From Novosphingobium indicum (GTDB lineage Bacteria; Pseudomonadota; Alphaproteobacteria; Sphingomonadales; Sphingomonadaceae), in NCBI RefSeq assembly GCF_014645195.1, contig NZ_BMLK01000013.1, positions 62,001 to 126,000 of the forward strand: a stretch of 64,000 bases of DNA, read 5' to 3'. Shown piece by piece: positions 36,908-46,048 of the stretch; the first letter of the stretch is position 1, and each line of letters starts with the position of its first letter. The translations under genes and the position numbers were made by a program. The notes beneath the pieces were generated by a model, which did not search any database, was not told the DNA's origin, and was given only the letters and a program-made list of their open reading frames with translations.

Positions 36908-37351
36908 GTGGTCGAGGATCGGTTCATTTCCATCGGCGACCTGTCGCGCCGCACCGGCGTCGCGGTTTCGGCGATCCGCTTCTACGAGGAAAAGGGGCTG
37001 CTGACGTCGCTGCGCTCGCGCGGCAACCAGCGCCGTTTCCTGCGGTCCGACATCCGCCGTGTGAGCTTCATCCTGATTGCCCAGAAGCTCGGTCTCGCGC
37101 TCGCCGAAATCGAGCGCGAACTGTCCCTGCTGCCGCAAGGCCGCACGCCGACACTGGGCGACTGGGAGCGGATCAGCCGTTCGATGCGCGCCTCGATCGA
37201 TGCCAATATCGCCTTGCTCGAACTGACCCGCCGCAAGCTGGAGGAATGCATCGGCTGCGGGTGCCTGAGCCTCAGGAAATGCCAGCTCTACAACGCGAAT
37301 GATGGTGCCGCCGCCCACGGACCGGGGCCGCGGTTCGTGTTGAAGGGGTGA
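36908..37351 (+). CDS. soxR: Redox-sensitive transcriptional activator SoxR
   Basis: 147-residue MerR-family regulator with an N-terminal winged helix (ISIGDLSRRTGVAVSAIRFYEEKG), a dimerisation helix and the [2Fe-2S] motif Cys114-x2-Cys117-x-Cys119-x5-Cys125 (CIGCGCLSLRKC). Oxidation of the cluster by redox cyclers activates target promoters. GTG 36908 is the likely start. In non-enteric bacteria SoxR acts directly on small sets of genes rather than through SoxS, which fits the neighbouring VOC gene. Its stop abuts that of brnA. Confidence 0.95.
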   Translation: MVEDRFISIGDLSRRTGVAVSAIRFYEEKGLLTSLRSRGNQRRFLRSDIRRVSFILIAQKLGLALAEIERELSLLPQGRTPTLGDWERISRSMRASIDANIALLELTRRKLEECIGCGCLSLRKCQLYNANDGAAAHGPGPRFVLKG

Positions 37352-37636
37352 TCAGATGCCGAGCGCCTTGCGCAATTCGGCATTGATACGCGTCTGCCAG
37401 CCCTTGCCCATCGCGCGGAAGCCTTCGATTACGTCCGGATCGAGACGAAGCGTGACTTGCTTTTTGGGATTTTCGGAAAGGGGCCGGCCTACCGATTTTA
37501 ACGTGCCCGCAGCGGGACGGATCAGTTTTTCGCCTTTGTAGACCGCCGCCGCTCGAAACATTTCCTCCGTCCATTCGACATCATCGTCGTCGGGATCAAT
37601 CCAGGGATCGGAAGCGGATTTCGTGTTCCTGCTCAT
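37352..37636 (-). CDS. brnA: BrnA-type antitoxin
   Basis: About 94 residues. It has an acidic N-terminal half (DPWIDPDDDDVEWTEEMF) and a C-terminal ribbon-helix-helix KKQVTLRLDPDVIEGFRAMGKGWQ ending NAELRKALG, the BrnA/CopG layout. The N-terminal part neutralises the toxin and the RHH binds the operon's own promoter. It overlaps the end of brnT by about 40 bp, so the two are co-translated. Confidence 0.88.
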   Translation of the reverse strand: MSRNTKSASDPWIDPDDDDVEWTEEMFRAAAVYKGEKLIRPAAGTLKSVGRPLSENPKKQVTLRLDPDVIEGFRAMGKGWQTRINAELRKALGI

Positions 37637-37895
37637 GGGCATGTCTCATTGTAATGATACGACGATTGCCATCCCGAGGAGTCCAGACCAGAGAAACGCG
37701 ACGACCGTTCAGAAAGCCCCAAACACGGTAGCGTCTTTCGCCATAGTCTTTGCGGTCATCTTCAATCTGATAATGCTCGTTGGCAAATACCAGAGCTGCG
37801 TCCGCAAGGTCTAAACCTCGCTCTTCAAGAATCTTAGCACGCTTGCCATCATCAAAAGTGATTTTCCAACGATCGGCCTTAGAGATGTCTTTCAA
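37596..37895 (-). CDS. brnT: BrnT-type ribonuclease toxin
   Basis: 99 residues with the RelE-like BrnT fold: WKITFDDGKRAKILEERGLDL, then RDGNRRIITMRHAHEQEHE, which holds the conserved Arg and the RIISxRxA-like catalytic segment. The only usable start is TTG 37895, with GGAG 6 nt upstream. Toxin first, antitoxin second is the usual brn order. The pair sits between soxR and smc. Confidence 0.88.
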   Translation of the reverse strand: MKDISKADRWKITFDDGKRAKILEERGLDLADAALVFANEHYQIEDDRKDYGERRYRVWGFLNGRRVSLVWTPRDGNRRIITMRHAHEQEHEIRFRSLD

Positions 37896-38003
37896 GTCGG
37901 TCTCCGGCGTGCAGATTACATATCAGTCTCGTACCTCTGTCTCTTGCCCATCAGGTATGGGCGACCGACCGTTTCTGTAGCTACAAAAATTTAGGTCGTC
38001 AAC

Positions 38004-41000
38004 TTATTCCGCCGCCAGCAGCTCTTCCGCGCCGACCAGATCGACGCTGACCAGCCGCGAGATGCCCTTTTCGACCATGGTGACGCCGAACAGGCGGTGC
38101 ATGCGGCTCATGGTTACGGCATTGTGGGTGACGATCAGGTAGCGGGTGTCGGTTTCCTTGGTCATCGCTTCGAGCAGGTCGCAGAAACGTTCGATATTGG
38201 CATCGTCGAGCGGGGCGTCGACTTCGTCGAGGACACAGATCGGCGCCGGGTTGGTCAGGAACAGACCGAAGATCAGCGCCACCGCCGTCAGCGCCTGTTC
38301 GCCGCCCGAAAGCAGTGTGAGCGATTGCAGGCGTTTGCCCGGTGGCTGGGCGTAGATTTCGAGCCCGGCTTCAAGCGGATCGTCCGAGTCGACGAGCGCA
38401 AGGTGCGCCTTGCCGCCCTGGAAAAGCCGGCTGAACAGACGCTGGAAGTGGCCGTCGACCGCTTCGAAGGCGGCACGCAGGCGCTCGCGGCCTTCGCGGT
38501 TGAGGTTGCCGATGGAGCCGCGCAGCCGGTTAACCGCTTCGGCCAGTTCCGCCTTTTCGGTGACGCTGGAGCCCAGTTGCTCCTCGGCTTCAGCGAGTTC
38601 GTCGGCAGCGACGAGATTGACCGGGCCGATCCGCTCGCGGTCTGCGACGAGCTTGTCCATGGCCGCCGATTCCTCGTTCGCGCCGCTAACTTCGGCGGAG
38701 ACGAATTCGAAGCGTTCGGGGAGGACCGGCGGCGGGCACTGGAAACGCTCGCCGGAAATTCGGGTCATCTCGACGCGGCGCTCGTCCTCGTTCTCGGCGC
38801 GGGCCACGGCCCCGGCGCGGCCTTCGCGGGCGCTGGCGAGGCTCTCCTGCGCGGCGGCCAGACCGGCATCGGCCCTGCGCGCGGCTTCGGTGGCATTGCT
38901 TACGGCCGCTTCGGCCTTGGCGAGTTCCTCGGCTAGGCGATTGCGCACCGTTTCGCCTTGCTCGATCTGCTCCATCAGCGAGGCAGGCTTGGCGGCGATG
39001 ACGGCGCGCTCGGTCTCGATTTCCTCAAGCCGCCCGGCCATCTGCGCGAGCCGATTCGTGGCATCGCCCGCGCGGGCCTGCCAGTTCTTGATATCGCCGC
39101 GCTGCGAGGCGGTGCGTTCGCGGGCAACGGCCAGCGCCTGATCGTGCGAGGCCAACGCGGCGGTGGCTGATTGCAGCGCGCTCCTGGCCGTCTCGTTCTT
39201 GCCCCTGGCGGCATCAAGTGCGGCGCGGCCGGTTTCGGGATCGGGGAGGTGCGCGCGCTTGGCTTCGGCAGCAGCCAGATCCTGTTTGGCATTGCGGCGC
39301 TGCTCGGCCAGTTCCGCGACGCTGCGGTCGAGTTCGGTGCGCCGGGCCTGATGGCGCGCCTTGGTATCCTCGGCCTGATCGACGGCGCGCAGGGCGCTGC
39401 GTTCGGCATTGGCGGCATCGGCAATCGCGCGTTCCGCCGCGATCACGGCGGCGGACAGACTGGAGAGTTCCTGCTGCACTTGGCTCTGTCGCGCTTCCGC
39501 TCTGGCTACAGCCTCGCGTAGTGCCGGAAGCTGTGCATCCAGCTCGGCAAAGCGGTTTTCAGCCTCGAGGCGTGCGGCTTCCGCGGCGCCTTCGCCGCGC
39601 GCCACGAAGCCGTCCCAACGGCGCAGCAGGCCGGCTTTCGTGACGAGCCACTCACCGGGTTTCAGCGCGCGGTTATCGTCCTCGTCGGCGACATGGACCA
39701 GCGCCAGCCGGGCGCCGAGTTCGGGCGGGCATTGCGGAACATGCGCGGCCAGATTGTCCGCGACGGAGGCAGGAGCCACGGCGCCTGTCCAGAAGCGTCC
39801 ATCGGTGTTTTCGACGCGCCCTAGCGGCGCCTTGGCGTCACGGCCCAGCACGGCTGCCAGCGCACGCTCATAGCCCGGCGCGGCGCGCACGGCGTCGATG
39901 GCGACGGGCAGGCCGTGTGCAGCCTTGGCACCCTTGGCCCGTGCCTCGCGGTCGCGCGTCAGGGCCGCATGTTCGCGCTCTATGCCGGTGAGGTCAGCGC
40001 GCGCGCCGGAAAGCTCGGAGGCGGCTGCATCGCGTTCGGCCTGCAGTTCGGCCTTGCGCGCCTGCTGCGCTTCCAGCCCCTCGCGCGCCTTGCCGAGGGC
40101 TTCGGCAGCCCCTTCGGCTTCGCGCTGCGCCTGTGCAATCGTCGCATCGAGATCTTCCGTCGACGGCAGGCCCGCCAGTTGCGCCTGCAGCCGATCGGCC
40201 TCGGCGTTCAACCGGTCGAGCCGGCTGCGCGCCTGCGCCAGTTCGGCTTCGGCAATGCGCCACTCGGCCTCGACGGCAGCCTGTTCGGCGGTGGCCTGCG
40301 CCAGATCGAGTTCGGCGGTACGCGCCATGCGTTCGGCACCTTCGAGAGCATTGGCAAGGCGTGGGCGCTGTGCCTCGTCCGCTTCCAGCTGCTTCGCCCC
40401 TTCCGCTAGGTCCCGTTCGAGCCGCGAGAGCGCTTCGGCGGCATCGCGGGTCATGCGGTCGGCGTCGCTGCGGTCTTCTTCGAGCCGCGTGCGCTGACGG
40501 TCGAGGTCTTTGAGGCGCTGCTCGGCGGCTTCGAGCTGGCTGGTCAGCGTCGCCATGCGATGGCCCTGCGCGGTGGCATCGTCGCGGCGGTCGGCCAGTT
40601 CGTCGCGCGCTTCGGCGAGCACTTCGGCGGCCGTGGCCTGCGCCTCCTGCGCGGCTTTCGCGGCCTCCTGCGCCTGGGTCACGCGCGCTTCTGCGGCCTG
40701 CGCTTCTTTCTTCGCCGCTTCGGCAGCCGCCGCGGCGTCGCGCCAGCGGGCGAAGACCAGCCGGGCTTCGGCGAGCCGGATCTGGTCGGACAGCGACTTG
40801 TAGCGTTCGGCGGCGCGCGCCTGCCGGCGCAGCGTCGCCACCTGCTTGTCGAGCCCGGCCATGATGTCGTCGAGCCGGGCGAGATTGGCCTCGGTCGCGC
40901 GCAGCTTCTGTTCGGCGTCCTTGCGGCGTACGTGCAGACCGGCGATGCCCGCCGCCTCTTCCAGCATCTGGCGGCGCTCGGCGGGCTTGGCGGCAATGAC

Positions 41001-41441
41001 CGCGGCGATACGGCCCTGGCTGACGAGGGCGGGGCTGTGCGCGCCGGTGGCGGCATCGGCGAAGATCAGCGCCACGTCCTTGGCGCGCACGTCGCGGCCG
41101 TTGACGCGATAGGCACTGCCGGCGCCGCGCTCGATGCGGCGCACGACTTCGAGTTCCTCCCGCACGCCGTCGTCACGCGGCGCGGTCTCGGCTTGCAGGA
41201 CGACTTCGGCAAAGGCGCGCTGCGGGCGATTGGCGGTGCCGGCGAAGATCACGTCTTCCATGCCGCCGCCGCGCATGGACTTGGGCGAGCTTTCGCCCAT
41301 TACCCAGCGGATCGCTTCGAGCAGGTTGGACTTGCCGCAGCCGTTGGGGCCGACGACGCCGGTCAGGCCGGGTTCGATGCGCAGTTCGGCAGGCTCGACG
41401 AAGCTCTTGAATCCACTGAGCTTGAGCCGCCTTATGCGCAT
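38004..41441 (-). CDS. smc: Chromosome segregation protein SMC
   Basis: 1145-residue condensin ATPase. The N-terminal Walker A is GPNGCGKSN (residues 31-39). Two long Ala/Glu/Arg coiled coils (about 170-480 and 640-950) flank a hinge around 500-620. The C-terminal head has the signature LLSGGEQALTA and Walker B ICVLDEVDAPLDD. The partner ScpA gene is also in this window (63408 onward). It is the last gene of a minus-strand group after the DciA- and DsbA-like genes. Confidence 0.97.
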   Translation of the reverse strand: MRIRRLKLSGFKSFVEPAELRIEPGLTGVVGPNGCGKSNLLEAIRWVMGESSPKSMRGGGMEDVIFAGTANRPQRAFAEVVLQAETAPRDDGVREELEVVRRIERGAGSAYRVNGRDVRAKDVALIFADAATGAHSPALVSQGRIAAVIAAKPAERRQMLEEAAGIAGLHVRRKDAEQKLRATEANLARLDDIMAGLDKQVATLRRQARAAERYKSLSDQIRLAEARLVFARWRDAAAAAEAAKKEAQAAEARVTQAQEAAKAAQEAQATAAEVLAEARDELADRRDDATAQGHRMATLTSQLEAAEQRLKDLDRQRTRLEEDRSDADRMTRDAAEALSRLERDLAEGAKQLEADEAQRPRLANALEGAERMARTAELDLAQATAEQAAVEAEWRIAEAELAQARSRLDRLNAEADRLQAQLAGLPSTEDLDATIAQAQREAEGAAEALGKAREGLEAQQARKAELQAERDAAASELSGARADLTGIEREHAALTRDREARAKGAKAAHGLPVAIDAVRAAPGYERALAAVLGRDAKAPLGRVENTDGRFWTGAVAPASVADNLAAHVPQCPPELGARLALVHVADEDDNRALKPGEWLVTKAGLLRRWDGFVARGEGAAEAARLEAENRFAELDAQLPALREAVARAEARQSQVQQELSSLSAAVIAAERAIADAANAERSALRAVDQAEDTKARHQARRTELDRSVAELAEQRRNAKQDLAAAEAKRAHLPDPETGRAALDAARGKNETARSALQSATAALASHDQALAVARERTASQRGDIKNWQARAGDATNRLAQMAGRLEEIETERAVIAAKPASLMEQIEQGETVRNRLAEELAKAEAAVSNATEAARRADAGLAAAQESLASAREGRAGAVARAENEDERRVEMTRISGERFQCPPPVLPERFEFVSAEVSGANEESAAMDKLVADRERIGPVNLVAADELAEAEEQLGSSVTEKAELAEAVNRLRGSIGNLNREGRERLRAAFEAVDGHFQRLFSRLFQGGKAHLALVDSDDPLEAGLEIYAQPPGKRLQSLTLLSGGEQALTAVALIFGLFLTNPAPICVLDEVDAPLDDANIERFCDLLEAMTKETDTRYLIVTHNAVTMSRMHRLFGVTMVEKGISRLVSVDLVGAEELLAAE

Positions 41442-41468
41442 CTACGCGCCCTTACTGAAGCCGGCGCA

Positions 41469-42227
41469 TCAGCGCGCGCCTGCCTGCTGCAGCTTGGCTT
41501 CCAGTTCCTTCCAGCCCATCGACCCGATCGATGAGCCGTTGATGATGAAGGTCGGGGTGCCGGTCACATTGAACTCGTCGGACGCCTTCTGGGTCTGGTC
41601 GGCGAGCGCCTTGGCCTTGGCGGTGTCGGCCAGGCAGGCCTTCGCCTGATCGCGGGCAATGCCGCGCGAGGAGAAGAAGTTCACCATGCCCGAAGCGTCG
41701 GCGATGGCCGCGATCTGCTGTTCCTTGGGCAGTTCGCCGATCGCCTGCAGTTTCTGATCGCCGAGGGCCTGCACGTTCTCGAACATGTTCGGCTGCCATG
41801 CCCAGAACTGCTCGCTGAGCGGGATTACCGCCTCGGTCGAACCGCAAGTGGTGAGCAGCGAAGCGGGTACGTCGAAGGGGTTGAGCATGAAGTAGCGCAG
41901 CTCATAGCTGACGCGGCCGCTGGCGACGTAGTCGTCGCGCATCGGCTCGGAGCTTTCCTTCGAGAATTCGGCGCAGTGCGAGCAGCTCAGCGCGGCATAT
42001 TCGATCAGCTTGATCGGTGCTTCGGGATTGCCCATGCGATAGCCGCCTTCGGGCGTCTTCTCGATCATGTCCTGCCAGGCCTTTCCGGCCGGCGGGGCGA
42101 TCCTGGCGATGGGTTCGCTCGACGAGGGCGCGCCGTCCTCTGCCTTCTTGTCGCAGGCAGCAAGGCCGAGCGCGAGAGGCGCGGCAAGGGCGCCGAACAC
42201 GATCTGGCGGAAACGGTTGCGGGTCAT
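41469..42227 (-). CDS. DsbA-family thiol-disulphide lipoprotein
   Basis: 252 residues. The signal peptide ends in a lipobox GLAAC (Cys25), so it is probably lipid-anchored. The thioredoxin-like domain has the active site Cys82-Ser-His-Cys85 and the cis-Pro loop GTPTFIINGS. It is of the DsbA/BdbD-like group used in periplasmic disulphide formation or cytochrome maturation. It sits in tandem with a second such gene (115 bp upstream) and 27 bp before smc. Confidence 0.88.
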   Translation of the reverse strand: MTRNRFRQIVFGALAAPLALGLAACDKKAEDGAPSSSEPIARIAPPAGKAWQDMIEKTPEGGYRMGNPEAPIKLIEYAALSCSHCAEFSKESSEPMRDDYVASGRVSYELRYFMLNPFDVPASLLTTCGSTEAVIPLSEQFWAWQPNMFENVQALGDQKLQAIGELPKEQQIAAIADASGMVNFFSSRGIARDQAKACLADTAKAKALADQTQKASDEFNVTGTPTFIINGSSIGSMGWKELEAKLQQAGAR

Positions 42228-42342
42228 TGTGGCGAATCCTTTGCAAAGACGGGAAAATGGCTAGCCGATAGGACTGGCGGAACAAAGCGCGGGCCGGGCT
42301 TGCGGAGATTCTCTCCACAGCTTGTCCGCAGATTTCGGGGCT

Positions 42343-43086
42343 TCAGACGGTTCCGTCGCGTTCGTCGGCAAGGGCGCTGGTGATTGCGGTGGAAACCCCG
42401 GTCCAGTCGTGAACGTCGGTCAGGACCTTGCCGTTGAGCGTGAAGCTGGGTGTGCTCTTCAGGCCGAGCTTGGCGATCTCCGCCTGCTGGTTGCTCAGCT
42501 TTTCGAGCATGGCCTTGTCGGCAAGGCAGGCATCGGTCTGGGCGCGGTCGATACCCCAGCCCGACATAATCTTGTAGAGGTCGAGGTCGGAGGCCATTGC
42601 CCGCATGCGGTCGATCATCGGCCCCTGATACCAGCGCTGCTGCTGCGATTTGGTCGCGTCTATCGCCTTTTGCAGCCAGGTGTCCTGGGTGGCGAAGAAG
42701 GCGTTATGGCGCACGAAAAAGCGTTTGGGATCGCCGCAATTGGCAAGCATGGCCACGGTGAGGTCGACGGGATTGCGCAGCAGGTTGGTGACCGTCACCT
42801 GCACCTTGCCCTTGGGCACCACGGTCAGGCGCAGCACCGGGTCGGACTGCTGCTGGTAATGCGCGCAGTGCGGGCAGGTATAGCTGACGTACTCGGTGAG
42901 CTTTACCGGGGCATCGGGATTGCCGAAGCGGTGGCTGCCGTCGGCGGTCATTTCGATCCGGCTGTTCCAGTTGGTCGAGGCCTTTTCCAGGCTCTTGCTG
43001 GTCTTGGCCGAGGCCGAGACGCAGGTCATCGCACCGGCCGCGAGTACCATGGCACCCAGGGCGGTCTTCATTCCGGCAAGTTTCAT
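42343..43086 (-). CDS. DsbA-family periplasmic thiol-disulphide protein
   Basis: 247 residues with a cleavable signal (ending SASA), the active site Cys71-Pro-His-Cys74 (the same CPHC as E. coli DsbA) and the cis-Pro loop KSTPSFTLNGK. It is a paralogue of the 41469-42227 lipoprotein, with a different inter-cysteine pair and no lipid anchor, so the two may have distinct redox potentials. Its ATG overlaps the stop of the DciA-like gene. Confidence 0.88.
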   Translation of the reverse strand: MKLAGMKTALGAMVLAAGAMTCVSASAKTSKSLEKASTNWNSRIEMTADGSHRFGNPDAPVKLTEYVSYTCPHCAHYQQQSDPVLRLTVVPKGKVQVTVTNLLRNPVDLTVAMLANCGDPKRFFVRHNAFFATQDTWLQKAIDATKSQQQRWYQGPMIDRMRAMASDLDLYKIMSGWGIDRAQTDACLADKAMLEKLSNQQAEIAKLGLKSTPSFTLNGKVLTDVHDWTGVSTAITSALADERDGTV

Positions 43087-43640
43087 TACTGCTCTTCCTG
43101 ACTATCCTTGGCGCTCATGCTGCGCGCCAGCGACTCAAGGACCGCGCGAAGCTCGGGATCGCCCACGTCGCGCAGCGATTCCCCCAGTTCGAGCGGAACG
43201 GGCCGCAGCGAGGGTGCGGCAGCCTGCGGCTTTGAAGCAGGCGGCGCCTTAACCTCACCTTGCCGGATCTTCACTTTGCCCACGGCATTGTAGCCGAAGA
43301 AGCGGTTCACCCGGTCGATGATCTCGGGGATCACGTGCTGGATCATCGGCGCATGGGCCGGCACGACGACGAGCTGGAGAATGCCGTCGCTCTTCTCGCC
43401 GGGCGGGAAGCGGATCGATTCGGGCGTGCACACGCGCGCATGCCGGGCGCCGACGATCTCCGGCCAGCGCGATACCACGCTCGATTGCACGAAGCCGAAA
43501 CGCCGGAATGCCGTACGGCCGACCTCGGGCATCAGGTCCGAAATCGGGCGCGCCTGCCCGCCGCGCGGACGCTCGTAGGGCTTGGCGCCCCTGGGCCTGG
43601 CTTTCGAAGAGCCGGATTGTTTGCGATCGTCCCGTTCCAT
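43086..43640 (-). CDS. DUF721/DciA-like protein
   Basis: 184 residues. The basic N terminus (about 1-30) is followed by the DUF721 fold (about 35-130, WPEIVGARHARVCTPESI and LQLVVVPAHAPMIQHVI), and a Pro/Ala linker leads to a short helical tail. DciA proteins help load the replicative helicase in bacteria lacking DnaC; the assignment is by fold and length only. It is divergent from mutY and coupled to the downstream DsbA-like gene. Confidence 0.78.
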   Translation of the reverse strand: MERDDRKQSGSSKARPRGAKPYERPRGGQARPISDLMPEVGRTAFRRFGFVQSSVVSRWPEIVGARHARVCTPESIRFPPGEKSDGILQLVVVPAHAPMIQHVIPEIIDRVNRFFGYNAVGKVKIRQGEVKAPPASKPQAAAPSLRPVPLELGESLRDVGDPELRAVLESLARSMSAKDSQEEQ

Positions 43641-43669
43641 TGTCGGGGCCGCAATGCCATAGCGGGCGC

Positions 43670-44740
43670 ATGGATGCCAGTTCCGATGCCCTATCGTCCG
43701 CCCTGCTCGACTGGTACGATGCCCACGCCCGCGATCTGCCGTGGCGTTCGCCGCCCGGCGCGCCGCCGCCGGATCCCTACCGGGTCTGGCTGTCCGAAGT
43801 CATGCTGCAACAGACCACGGTCGCGGCGGTAAAAGCCTATTTCGCCGAGTTCACCCGCCGCTGGCCTACCGTGAAAGCGCTGGCGGCTGCGTCGGACGCG
43901 GAAGTCATGGCCGCCTGGGCAGGCCTCGGTTACTACGCCCGCGCCCGCAACCTGCTGGCCTGTGCCCGCGAAGTGGCCGCGCAGGGCGGGACCTTTCCCG
44001 ATACCGAAGAGGGTCTTCGCGCCCTGCCGGGGCTCGGCGCCTATACTGCCGCCGCTGTGGCGGCCATTGCCTTCGAGCGGAGGGCGGTCGTGGTGGATGC
44101 CAATGTCGAGCGGGTCGTCGCGCGGCTTTTCGCGCTGGATACCCCGCTGCCCGGCGGACGCACCGAAATCCGCGAGAAGGCGGACGCGATCACGCCCGAG
44201 GCGCGCAGCGGCGACTTTGCGCAGGCGATGATGGACCTTGGCGCGACGGTGTGCACCAGCCGCGCGCCGCGCTGCCTGCTCTGTCCGCTCTCGCCGCATT
44301 GCCGGGGACGGGCCACTGGGGAGCCCGAACGCTTTCCGGTCAAGGCACCGAAAAAGGCCAAGCCGGCCCGCAATGGCCGGGCCTTCTGGATCGAACGCGA
44401 AGTGGACGGCGAGGGGCATGTCTGGCTGGTCCGTCGCCCCGGCAAGGGCATGCTTGGCGGCATGCGCGCGCTGCCCGACGACGGCTGGAGCGCACGTGCC
44501 GACGGATCGGGCGAGGGGCCGCTTGCGGGCCCGTGGGAGAGCGCGGGCATGGTGGGGCATGTCTTCACCCATTTCTCGCTCTCGCTGAACTTGTCGGTTT
44601 ATCTTGGCAATCAATGCGATAGTCTTGCACAGGAAGCGGGCGAATGGTGGCCGCTGGACCGGATCGAAGACGCCGGCCTGCCCACGCTTTTCGCCAAGGC
44701 GGCGCGGCTGGCGCTGGCAGAAACGGGAGAAGAGGCATGA
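43670..44740 (+). CDS. mutY: Adenine DNA glycosylase MutY
   Basis: 356 residues. The helix-hairpin-helix GPD domain has LPGLGAYTAAAV with catalytic Asp143 (VVVDANVE), and Glu43 is in SEVMLQQT. The [4Fe-4S] loop is Cys195-x6-Cys202-x2-Cys205-x5-Cys211. The C-terminal NUDIX-like domain (about 230-350) recognises 8-oxoguanine. It removes adenine mispaired with 8-oxoG. It overlaps the next gene by 4 bp (ATGA). Confidence 0.96.
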   Translation: MDASSDALSSALLDWYDAHARDLPWRSPPGAPPPDPYRVWLSEVMLQQTTVAAVKAYFAEFTRRWPTVKALAAASDAEVMAAWAGLGYYARARNLLACAREVAAQGGTFPDTEEGLRALPGLGAYTAAAVAAIAFERRAVVVDANVERVVARLFALDTPLPGGRTEIREKADAITPEARSGDFAQAMMDLGATVCTSRAPRCLLCPLSPHCRGRATGEPERFPVKAPKKAKPARNGRAFWIEREVDGEGHVWLVRRPGKGMLGGMRALPDDGWSARADGSGEGPLAGPWESAGMVGHVFTHFSLSLNLSVYLGNQCDSLAQEAGEWWPLDRIEDAGLPTLFAKAARLALAETGEEA

Positions 44741-46047
44741 TCCGCGATTTGCAGTCTCTGGAAGCGGCGATGGACCGCCGCATGTTGTTGCGCATGGGCG
44801 CCTGCGCGGGCCTCGGCGCCGCGCTCATGCCGCGTCTGGCGCTGGCCGCTGCCGATCCCGACCTGCTCCCGCATGTGCGCGCGGTGATCGAGCGCTGGGT
44901 TGGGCCGGGCAAGTTTCCCGGCATGGTCGCTTCGCTCGGCGTGCCGGGGCGCGATCCGCAATATGTCGCGCGCGGTTCGGAAGGGTTCAACGATGGCGAT
45001 GCAGTCACCGCCGACAGCCTCTTTCGCATCTATTCGATGACCAAGCCGGTTACCGGCATGGCGGCGATGCAACTGATCGACGAGGGCAAGCTGGGGCTGG
45101 ACCAGCCGCTCTACGACATCCTGCCCAAGTACCGCGACATGATGGTGCAGGACACCTACGACGGATCGATCACAGAGCTGCATCCCGCGCCCGGCCCGAT
45201 CACGATCCGCCAGTTGCTCACGCACACCTCGGGCATCGCCTATTCGATCATCCAGAAGGGCCCTATCGCCAAACTGCTGGAGGAGAAGGGCCTCGTCGCC
45301 GGGCAGGTCAGCCGCATGGAAATTCCCGGTCTCTCACGTGGCAAGACGGTCAAGGGACTGGATGTCTTCGCCGACCGTCTCGCCGAAGTGCCCCTGGTCG
45401 CTGACCCCGGCACCCGGTGGAGCTATTCGATGGGGCTCGATCTGATGGGCCGGGTGATCGAGGTGGTCTCGGGCAAGAGCTTCGACACGTACCTGCGCGA
45501 AACGATCTTCGAACCGGCAGGCATGAGCAGTACCTTCTTTCAGGTCCCGGCGCCCGATGCGAAACGGCTGACCACCAATTATGGCGCAGTGAAAAATGTC
45601 CTCGTGCCGATCGATCCGGGCGAGAGCTCGATCTATCTCGACCCGCCGCCGTTCCCTTTCGGCGGGGCAGGGCTGGTGAGTTCGCCGCGCGATTACGACC
45701 GCTTCCTGCGCATGCTGGCGCAATATGGCGAGATCGACGGGCAGCGCGTGCTCGGCGAACTCACCGTGCGCACCGGCACGCGCGACCTGCTGCCCCCCGG
45801 TCTGGAAATCCCCAAGCTCTTCGGCGGCAGTGCCGGCTTCGGTGCCGGCGGCCGCGTGGGCAGGGGTGCTGAAGCCGGGATCTACGGATGGTCGGGCGCC
45901 GCCGGCACCGTGGGCATGGTCGATATGCTCCATTCGCTGCGATCGCAGATATTCGTGCAGTTCATGCCCCCCAATGCCAATGACCTGCTGCCCGAGTTCC
46001 AGACGGCCCTGAAGGCCGATGTCATGGCCCTGCTGGAGAAACAGTAA
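44737..46047 (+). CDS. Beta-lactamase-related serine hydrolase
   Basis: 436 residues with the class C/esterase fold. The catalytic S-x-x-K is Ser100-Met-Thr-Lys103, and Tyr is in RWSYSMGLD, where class C enzymes have Y-x-N. A twin-arginine-like signal is present (residues 14-38, RRMLLRMG...ALA). The last motif is not a clean K-T-G, so an esterase or peptidase is more likely than a true beta-lactamase. Coupled to mutY and followed by nudC two bases later. Confidence 0.87.
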   Translation: MIRDLQSLEAAMDRRMLLRMGACAGLGAALMPRLALAAADPDLLPHVRAVIERWVGPGKFPGMVASLGVPGRDPQYVARGSEGFNDGDAVTADSLFRIYSMTKPVTGMAAMQLIDEGKLGLDQPLYDILPKYRDMMVQDTYDGSITELHPAPGPITIRQLLTHTSGIAYSIIQKGPIAKLLEEKGLVAGQVSRMEIPGLSRGKTVKGLDVFADRLAEVPLVADPGTRWSYSMGLDLMGRVIEVVSGKSFDTYLRETIFEPAGMSSTFFQVPAPDAKRLTTNYGAVKNVLVPIDPGESSIYLDPPPFPFGGAGLVSSPRDYDRFLRMLAQYGEIDGQRVLGELTVRTGTRDLLPPGLEIPKLFGGSAGFGAGGRVGRGAEAGIYGWSGAAGTVGMVDMLHSLRSQIFVQFMPPNANDLLPEFQTALKADVMALLEKQ

Positions 46048-46048
46048 C

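Noticed and set aside
38097..41534. Several long plus-strand open frames opposite smc.
   Set aside because: They are mirror frames of a GC-rich coiled-coil gene; the minus-strand frame has clear SMC motifs from end to end.
44737..46047. Class C beta-lactamase (antibiotic resistance gene).
   Set aside because: S-x-x-K is present, but the Y-x-N and K-T-G motifs are not clean; better called a serine hydrolase.
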